This document shows, piece after piece, positions 16,029 through 21,763 of a DNA stretch of 64,000 nt. The notes under the pieces were generated by a model, which was given only the letters and a program-made list of their open reading frames with translations, did not search any database and was not told the origin of the DNA. The first letter of the stretch is position 1. Every line of letters begins with the position of its first letter. Source of the stretch: Winogradskyella sp. MH6 (GTDB lineage: Bacteria > Bacteroidota > Bacteroidia > Flavobacteriales > Flavobacteriaceae); contig NZ_CP094494.1 in NCBI RefSeq assembly GCF_022810765.1, positions 434,001 through 498,000 of the forward strand. The letters run 5' to 3'. The position numbers and the translations under genes were made by a program.

Positions 16029-16478
16029 ATGAAAAAACTCATCATAATATTAATTTTAGTTTTGATTAGCCAATTGAGTTTTTCACAGGCTTGTTGTGTT
16101 TTGGATTTTAAAATTAGTGGGAAAGTTACTTCGGACAAAATTAAGCTTGACCGAATTTATTTGCCTTCAACCACATTTTTAGTTGGATATGACAAATTTG
16201 ATTCACAAACTGGATTTTACTATGTTGAACTCGGATCTGACCTATTTTCAACCAAATTTCGTTCGCATTTGAGTTCTGATTTCTGTATGAATGCAGAATT
16301 GATAATTGAAAGAGTTTTTAAAAAAGTGAAAAAATATCCGATTCGCATTACGGAAGAAAAGAGAGACCACGCAGGAGAATTTAAATCTTATGAATTGGAA
16401 ATACCAACTGAACAAATCGAATTCTTGATAAATGAAAATGAAGAAATTGAAATTGTTTTGCCTGAAATTAAAATATAA
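16029..16478 (+). CDS. Cassette 13 secreted protein
   Basis: 149 residues with a clear Sec signal peptide (MKKLIIILILVLISQLSFSQA), followed by a polar, probably beta-rich domain with conserved-looking cysteines near the start (ACCVLDFKISG) and one later (DFCMNAEL). No family is recognised. The start codon is the closest to a cassette boundary in the array, with almost no leader. Confidence 0.66.
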   Translation: MKKLIIILILVLISQLSFSQACCVLDFKISGKVTSDKIKLDRIYLPSTTFLVGYDKFDSQTGFYYVELGSDLFSTKFRSHLSSDFCMNAELIIERVFKKVKKYPIRITEEKRDHAGEFKSYELEIPTEQIEFLINENEEIEIVLPEIKI

Positions 16479-16603
16479 AATACGTTGCACAACAACGTGT
16501 ATAATTCATTGCTTCTGATTTTCCTTCGGAAAATCCTCGCGCTGAATTATTGCCTATTATTTTTACTAAATTAGTTGCTGAAACACGCAACGAAATCATA
16601 CAC

Positions 16604-17824
16604 GTATTCCAAGGTAAAAAACAAGTGTTTTTTTAATAATTTACAGCTGCTATATTTACAAAGGGCGTACCTCTTTTTATTACTGCAAAACTTCTTGCCA
16701 ATATTTTGTTTCTAACATTGTTTAAGGCTATCATTTTGTGTTTACCTTCTTCGAGTTTTCTATGGTAGTATTTCTTAAGTTCTTGGTCTGATTGAATAGC
16801 TGATACGGCTGCCATGCTCAATAGGGTCTTCATTTTTCTATCACCTATATAATGGCTCTGTTTTCGCCGTCTTATTGAGCTTCCTGAACTGTACTCGAAC
16901 GGTGCTATACCACAATAACTTGAAAAGGTTCTCCATGTACTGAATTTAATAAAGTTAGAGGTGTGGTAGAGCAATTGGCAGCTAAGTATAAGACCTACGC
17001 CTTTTACCGAACGCAGCAACTCATAGTTTTGCCTTAAGGTATCATCGGTCTTTACCAATGTTTTCATCTGGCTTTCTAAGGCTTCTATTTGTTTGTCTAT
17101 ATGTTTTATAGATCGTTCTAAAATCTTGCAGCAAACATCTGTGGATGGGCTTGACAGCAAGTGCTTGTTTTCTTTTAATGTAGATTTTAACCCACTTCGA
17201 TCTTTAACCAATTGGTCTCTTAATGAGAGTATTCTTCCCAGTTCTTGAAAGATCTGTGGTTTCATATGACTTGGCTGAAGCTCTTCTCTATACATCCATC
17301 CGAACCTGGCTATCATATAAGAGTCTAGCTTGTCTGTCTTCTCTCTTGTAAGACCTGTACTGCGCTTTATGCGCATAGGACTTTCTTCTACATAACAAAC
17401 TCCACTTTCTGATAAAAAAACAGATAGCTTTAGTGAGTAATTGCCCGTATTTTCGAAACATAAAAAATAAGAATCACTGCCAACTTGGTGATTTGCCCAT
17501 TTAAGGAGTTTTGAATAACCTGCTCTATCATTGGTAAATACAGCATGATGCTCGCTTTGGTATGCTGTAGCATCTATGGTTTTCTTGGATACATCTATCC
17601 CGATTACATCTCTAACATTTTTCATATATTTAAAAAAATTATCATTAATGATGTTTTGTAACTATTTCCTTTAATGAGCCTATAGGGCTAGGTATTCCAA
17701 TTAGTTCTTCAAAACATCCTACAAGAGACAGAGAGGACTATTACGTGTAATGGATATTATCTAAAGACCGTTCGAGTTCTCCTCTCTTCTCTTGTTAAAT
17801 TTAATGATATCAAAGTAAAGGAGA
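16604..17824 (-). mobile_element. IS110-family insertion sequence, copy 3
   Basis: 1221 bp, apparently identical to copies 1 and 2, in the same orientation and at the homologous position of a different attC class (CATACAC left flank instead of GGTTATAC). This shows the target is the attC outer arm and not the central sequence. The bridge-RNA region is 17626-17824. Confidence 0.88.
16633..17625 (-). CDS. IS110-family DEDD transposase, copy 3
   Basis: 330 residues, identical in protein sequence to copies 1 and 2. All catalytic motifs are intact. Together with copy 2 it flanks cassettes 7-13, a further possible deletion or duplication unit. Confidence 0.93.
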   Translation of the reverse strand: MKNVRDVIGIDVSKKTIDATAYQSEHHAVFTNDRAGYSKLLKWANHQVGSDSYFLCFENTGNYSLKLSVFLSESGVCYVEESPMRIKRSTGLTREKTDKLDSYMIARFGWMYREELQPSHMKPQIFQELGRILSLRDQLVKDRSGLKSTLKENKHLLSSPSTDVCCKILERSIKHIDKQIEALESQMKTLVKTDDTLRQNYELLRSVKGVGLILSCQLLYHTSNFIKFSTWRTFSSYCGIAPFEYSSGSSIRRRKQSHYIGDRKMKTLLSMAAVSAIQSDQELKKYYHRKLEEGKHKMIALNNVRNKILARSFAVIKRGTPFVNIAAVNY

Positions 17825-17839
17825 CCGTTGCCAGTAATT

Positions 17840-18307
17840 ATGAAATCCAAGATTAAATTAATATTAAGTCAAATATGCTTATTATTTCTTTTGTTCTTGT
17901 CTAGTTGTAATCGAATGGAAGATACTATAACTTTAATTCCAGAAGGTTATACTGGAACTGTAGAAATTTGGTTTAATCAAGCTAATGGAGAACAAATTGA
18001 ATATGAAAACGACAAAAGAATCTATAGGATTCCAAAAAATGGTATTCTGAATACTCAGTTTTCTGAACAGTATGGAAGTAACTATCCAAAATTCTATTAC
18101 GTTAATGAATTGGACAATAGAACTGAAATAAAAATGCTACATGTTTTAAGTAAAACTGTTTTGGATTCAATAGATAAAAATAAGATTTATGCATATAAAT
18201 TTATGTTACCAGGAGGAGGATTTAAAATTGATTCTCTCGGAAATGAAACTATTCTAGAGCCTGGAATAATATTCACTGTAGATTATCCAACTTTTGAAAA
18301 TAACTAG
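17840..18307 (+). CDS. Cassette 14 lipoprotein, DUF6843-like
   Basis: 155 residues from ATG 17840. An in-frame TTG at 17828 lies within the GTT box and is not preferred. There is a lipoprotein signal (CLLFLLFLSSCNRMED, Cys about residue 21). The mature domain opens with TITLIPEGYTGTVEIWFNQANG, a pattern I associate with DUF6843-type proteins of Bacteroidota; this naming is tentative. Predicted beta sandwich. The TAG stop is inside the attC left arm. Confidence 0.68.
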   Translation: MKSKIKLILSQICLLFLLFLSSCNRMEDTITLIPEGYTGTVEIWFNQANGEQIEYENDKRIYRIPKNGILNTQFSEQYGSNYPKFYYVNELDNRTEIKMLHVLSKTVLDSIDKNKIYAYKFMLPGGGFKIDSLGNETILEPGIIFTVDYPTFENN

Positions 18308-18441
18308 TGCCAACAACGTGTATAATTCATTGCTTCTGATTTTCCTTTCGGAAAATCCTCGCGCCGAATTATCGCCTTTTATTTTTTATTAAATTAGTTG
18401 CTGAAACACGCAACGAAATCATACACAAAACCGTTGGGTAC
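18305..18441. repeat. attC-like site 14
   Basis: Left arm TAGTGCCAAC complements the cassette 14 start GTTGCCAGTA at 8 of 10 positions; the two differences are G/C swaps. The right arm ends CCGTTGGGTAC, the start of cassette 15. The centre is of the class of site 13. Confidence 0.8.
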
Positions 18442-18445
18442 AATT

Positions 18446-19033
18446 ATGACAAACAGTATTTTCCATAACAAAGAGTTTGAGTTGAACGGAATTTCTGTAC
18501 CTGAATTTGAACTGAAAAGCGGAAATCTAATTAGAATTTACATTCCAAATTTTGACTCTGAAAATCAACCTTTAGGTTTTGACTTGACAATTGAATTAAT
18601 AAAGCATTTTCAAAATATAAAGTCTGATTTCCCTTGGGCGAAAAACTACCGACAAAATTCAATTGTGGAATTACTAAATCCTCTGACCGTTGAAAAATAT
18701 CTGATTAATAAAATGCGGATTGAAAAACTCACAGCGGAAAAGATTGCGGACGAAATCGGAATTAAGCTAATAGATAAATTTGAATATTTGAATTTCACGA
18801 ATAAAAAGGCATTGATAATAAAAGCTCTTTTTGAGAAAAACGAATGTATAATGTTGGACTATTATGGTGTAGATGCAATTGGAATCGGATTTTTAGAAAA
18901 ATTAGTGAACTCGGAAATTAAAAAGAGTAAATCTGCTATCGCTTTCGACAGACTGGAATTTAAAGCTGATAATGAACCTTATGAAAATATTAAACCGATA
19001 AAAATAACTGTACCCAACACTGTGTATAATTAA
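18446..19033 (+). CDS. Cassette 15 protein, possible degenerate ABC-type ATPase
   Basis: 195 residues from ATG 18446; the longer frame would start inside attC. The N-terminus (FHNKEFELNGISVPEFELKSGNLIRIYIPNF) and the late segment MLDYYGVDAIGIGFLEKLVNSEIKKSKSAIAFDRLEF have the rhythm of an ABC ATPase N-strand and Walker B/D-loop region. No Walker A or signature motif is seen, so ATPase activity is unlikely. The last nine codons run into the attC left arm. Confidence 0.62.
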   Translation: MTNSIFHNKEFELNGISVPEFELKSGNLIRIYIPNFDSENQPLGFDLTIELIKHFQNIKSDFPWAKNYRQNSIVELLNPLTVEKYLINKMRIEKLTAEKIADEIGIKLIDKFEYLNFTNKKALIIKALFEKNECIMLDYYGVDAIGIGFLEKLVNSEIKKSKSAIAFDRLEFKADNEPYENIKPIKITVPNTVYN

Positions 19034-19146
19034 TTGCTTCTGAATTTCCTCTCGGAAAGTCAGAAGCAAATTTGCTATCTTCAGTTTACGGCGGAAAATC
19101 CTCGCGGATTTCCCGCAACGAGGCATACACAAAACCGTTGCCATCC
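19010..19146. repeat. attC-like site 15
   Basis: Left arm GTACCCAAC is the exact complement of the cassette 15 start GTTGGGTAC (18433) and lies inside the coding frame of that cassette. The right arm ends CCGTTGCCATCC, the start of cassette 16. Confidence 0.87.
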
Positions 19147-19169
19147 ATTGTGAACAAACAGAACTTTAA

Positions 19170-19493
19170 ATGAAAATCGGAAAACATTTATCCTTAATTT
19201 CAATATTAGTTGCGTCAATTTTTATAATCAAAAAAGCTTTTTTCGATATAGAAACTTACAGAATATTAACGACTGAATTGGAATCTGGAAATGGTGATAT
19301 ACAACCAACTTTAGTTGCAGGTGGAATTAAAGTTGCTATACTTTATTTAATCCCTATTTCAATATCATTAATTTTGAGCGTAATCGGAATGAGAAGAAAA
19401 AACAAATTTGGAAAAAGCGGAGTTATTTTAAATTTAATTGCTATTGTTTACCACTTAATTCCTTTGAGCTTGTTTTTTTTCGCAATAAAGTAA
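19170..19493 (+). CDS. Cassette 16 small membrane protein
   Basis: 107 residues with three hydrophobic segments (SLISILVASIFIIKKAFF, VAILYLIPISISLILSVIG, LNLIAIVYHLIPLSLFFFA), a likely inner-membrane protein. No family is recognised. About 100 bp of non-coding sequence follows before the last attC site, the longest tail of any cassette; nothing is recognised in it. Confidence 0.65.
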   Translation: MKIGKHLSLISILVASIFIIKKAFFDIETYRILTTELESGNGDIQPTLVAGGIKVAILYLIPISISLILSVIGMRRKNKFGKSGVILNLIAIVYHLIPLSLFFFAIK

Positions 19494-19597
19494 AAACTCA
19501 ATCGGAATTGAATAATAGAACGTGGAATGGATTACTCACTCAAATTCTGAATGAAAATCTGGAATTGAAAAAATATTAATCGAAATAAAACAACGAA

Positions 19598-19730
19598 ATG
19601 GCAACAATGTATAAATTCAATTGCGGCTGAATTTCCTGCGGAAATTCATTGCAATTTTCTATCTTTCAGTCACAATCGGAAAATCGTACCGATTTTCCAC
19701 AACTGAAATTTATACACAAACGTTATTCCA
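19598..19730. repeat. attC-like site 16 (end of array)
   Basis: Left arm ATGGCAAC complements the cassette 16 start GTTGCCAT (19137). The right arm ends ACGTTATTCC at 19722, and the TTA of this box is the stop codon of the repressor gene read from the other strand. The array therefore ends exactly at a coding boundary. Confidence 0.82.
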
Positions 19731-20496
19731 AAACTTTCTCCAAAGCCTTCAATTCAACTCCAAGTTCATTAAACATACTTAGAATACTACTTATTTTAAG
19801 TTCTTCCTCTGTGTATTCCTGTGTATTAATACTACAAGTGAATTCCCATATTTCTAGAACTTCATCAATGGGTACACTATAATCGTTGTAAGTTTTATTG
19901 TCTGACATTAATAGCAACGAGCCATTAAAATCTATGTTATTCATAACACGCTTATAAACCATCCCATCGTTTAGTGTAACCAAAACATAGGTTCTGCCTG
20001 TCTTAATCTCGTTTCTGTCTTCTATGAACCTACCTATAACAAAAGCACCATCTTTCATTGGCAACATGGAGTCTCCTTTTATTGGAAAAGCTCTATGCTT
20101 TCCAGTTGGTAAAAAAGGAAGTTTAATCTTTTGAAGTTGCTCAATGTATTCAGGATCATCATAACCATTAAGATAACCAGCGGATGCCTTTGCTGGAACT
20201 ATTTCAATTAAATCATCATTATCTGCATCCACTGTTATAGGGAACAGTACACGCTGTTTCCCTATTTCAATAAATGATGCATCTTTAGATTTTGTCAAAT
20301 CATTTCTTAACAAGATATCGATTGGTAATCTAAAAAAATCGGACAACTGAATAAGAAATTCAATAGTTGGTGCAGACCTACCCTCTTCATACGATCCAAT
20401 CCTAGATCTTGATACATTTAGGTTTTCTGCCAGTATTTCTTGCGTTAAGCCCTTGAGCTTTCTTAGATGACGAATGTTTTTTGCTACGATACTCAT
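19723..20496 (-). CDS. LexA-like repressor (HTH + S24 peptidase)
   Basis: 257 residues. The N-terminal XRE-type HTH (about 1-65, IRHLRKLKGLTQEILAENLNVSRSRIGSYEEG) is followed by an S24 peptidase domain with likely self-cleavage at Ala-Gly in KASAGYLNG, the catalytic serine in KGDSMLPMKDG and the lysine in VYKRVMNN. By analogy with LexA and phage CI-type repressors it should be inactivated by RecA filaments after DNA damage. It diverges from the polymerase operon across 52 bp with a palindrome and most likely represses both directions. Its stop codon is within the last attC box. Confidence 0.88.
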   Translation of the reverse strand: MSIVAKNIRHLRKLKGLTQEILAENLNVSRSRIGSYEEGRSAPTIEFLIQLSDFFRLPIDILLRNDLTKSKDASFIEIGKQRVLFPITVDADNDDLIEIVPAKASAGYLNGYDDPEYIEQLQKIKLPFLPTGKHRAFPIKGDSMLPMKDGAFVIGRFIEDRNEIKTGRTYVLVTLNDGMVYKRVMNNIDFNGSLLLMSDNKTYNDYSVPIDEVLEIWEFTCSINTQEYTEEELKISSILSMFNELGVELKALEKVLE

Positions 20497-20500
20497 AATA

Positions 20501-20535
20501 CTACAAATATAAGCAATAATTACTTTTATATGTAG
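20501..20535. promoter_or_regulatory. Operator palindrome and divergent promoters of the SOS block
   Basis: Arms CTACAAATATAAG (20501-20513) and CTTTTATATGTAG (20523-20535) match at 11 of 13 positions around a 9-bp centre. On the - strand the left arm contains TATATTTG (TAnnTTTG) for the repressor. On the + strand TAATTTTG (20537-20544) follows the right arm, directly before the polymerase ATG at 20549. Repressor bound here would block both promoters. Confidence 0.65.
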
Positions 20536-20548
20536 CTAATTTTGTATC

Positions 20549-21763
20549 ATGGAAAAGAATATTTTACACTTGGATTTAGACACTTTTTTTGTCTCTTGCG
20601 AACGTCTTATTGATAGACGTTTACAAAACAGACCTTTGTTGGTTGGTGGAACTGGTGATCGAGGTGTTGTAGCAGCTTGCAGTTATGAAACACGTCCTTT
20701 TGGTGTTCATTCTGGTATGTCCATGAAGGTTGCCAGAAGATTATGTCCCGAAGCAGTAGTTATTCGAGGTAATTCTTCCATATACACCAAATATTCCCAC
20801 TTGGTAACAGAGATTATAAAGGAAAGTGTTCCTGTTTTTGAAAAGGCCAGTGTCGACGAGTTTTATGCAGACCTTAGTGGTATGGATAAGTTTTATGGTT
20901 GCTATAAATATGCTTCAGAATTACGAAAGCGTATTATCAAGGAATCTGGACTGCCTATCTCTTTCGGTTTATCCGCAAACAAAATAGTTTCCAAGGTTGC
21001 TACTGGCGAAGCAAAACCTAATAACCAATTGAAAATAGACAATGGTTTTGAAAAAGACTTCTTAGCACCACTATCCATTAGAAAAATTCCATCAGTAGGC
21101 ACAAAAACATATCAGGTATTGCGGAACCTTGGTGTCGATACGGTAAAAGTAGTGCAAGAAATGCCATTGGAAATGATGATTAGTGCATTGGGTATCAACG
21201 GTAAAACAATATGGAAACGTGCCCATGGTATAGATAACCCACCACTTGTACCATTTCATGAACGAAAATCAATTTCAACCGAAAGAACTTTCAATAAGGA
21301 TACTATCGATCTACACGTTTTAAAGACCACAATTTTTGCAATGGCGGAAAATTTAGCTTTTCAACTTAGAAGAGGAAATAAATTGGCAGGAACGATAAGT
21401 GTTAAAATTAGATATTCGGATTTTAACACCTATAGCAAACAAGTAAAAATTCCATATTCAAGTGCGGATCATGTCATAATTCCTAGAGTACTTGAACTAT
21501 TTGAAAAATTGTACCATCGCCGTTTATTAATACGATTAGTTGGAGTTAAAATCAGTGATATAGTTAGTGGACATTATCAAATAAATCTATTTGATGATAC
21601 CGAAGAGATGATTAGCCTTTATAATGCCATGGACAAAGTACGGATGCGTTATGGAGAGTTGAGCATTATGAGAGCTTCATCAATGGGAGCAAAAACTATA
21701 GGGCGTTTTCAAAATCCTTTTAGTGGTGAACCACCAATATTATTGGCACATCGAAAACAGTAA
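20549..21763 (+). CDS. dinB: Y-family DNA polymerase (Pol IV-like)
   Basis: 404 residues, full length. Palm motifs are intact: HLDLDTFFVSCE (catalytic Asp and steric-gate region), AACSYETRPFGVHSGM, and KASVDEFYADLSG (S-x-D-E). The HhH region is IRKIPSVGTKTYQVLRNLGV, followed by the little-finger domain and a beta-clamp-binding motif QINLFDD near residue 350. It performs translesion synthesis. Its stop overlaps the dnaE-like start (TAATG), so the two are translated together. Damage induction through the neighbouring repressor is inferred. The symbol could equally be umuC-like. Confidence 0.88.
   Translation: MEKNILHLDLDTFFVSCERLIDRRLQNRPLLVGGTGDRGVVAACSYETRPFGVHSGMSMKVARRLCPEAVVIRGNSSIYTKYSHLVTEIIKESVPVFEKASVDEFYADLSGMDKFYGCYKYASELRKRIIKESGLPISFGLSANKIVSKVATGEAKPNNQLKIDNGFEKDFLAPLSIRKIPSVGTKTYQVLRNLGVDTVKVVQEMPLEMMISALGINGKTIWKRAHGIDNPPLVPFHERKSISTERTFNKDTIDLHVLKTTIFAMAENLAFQLRRGNKLAGTISVKIRYSDFNTYSKQVKIPYSSADHVIIPRVLELFEKLYHRRLLIRLVGVKISDIVSGHYQINLFDDTEEMISLYNAMDKVRMRYGELSIMRASSMGAKTIGRFQNPFSGEPPILLAHRKQ

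Larger units (their letters stand above)
16484..17836. repeat. attC-like site 13, split by IS110 copy 3
   Basis: The left arm GTTGCACAAC is expected to complement the cassette 13 start GTTGTAACATA (16019). It does so only if that start has lost two bases (GTTGT[GC]AACATA). The site runs 16484-16603, then the IS, then resumes at 17825 with CCGTTGCCAGTA, the start of cassette 14. Confidence 0.78.
3284..19730 (+). other. Integron-like gene-cassette array: 16 cassettes, 16 attC-like sites
   Basis: Sixteen units follow each other: GTTR start, one or a few short genes, and a long imperfect palindrome (97 to about 138 bp). In each palindrome the left arm begins NNNNNNAAC and the right arm ends in GTTR. 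For 14 of 16 units the left-arm bases are the exact reverse complement (8-10 bp) of that unit's own start. For example, the cassette starting GTTGCCCAC (4341) ends at GTGGGCAAC (4826), and the one starting GTTGTAGCAC (12260) ends at GTGCTACAAC (12997). This is expected if each unit once circularised by joining its start to the G of its own attC. All genes but the first run with the array. The palindromes fall into a few near-identical classes, as in chromosomal integrons. Confidence 0.85.

Noticed and set aside
3602..19730. A CRISPR array or MITE family in place of attC sites
   Set aside because: The repeats are long palindromes with genes of unequal size between them, which excludes CRISPR. 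Their outer arms differ from site to site and match the start of the same unit; a transposed MITE would carry constant ends and target duplications.
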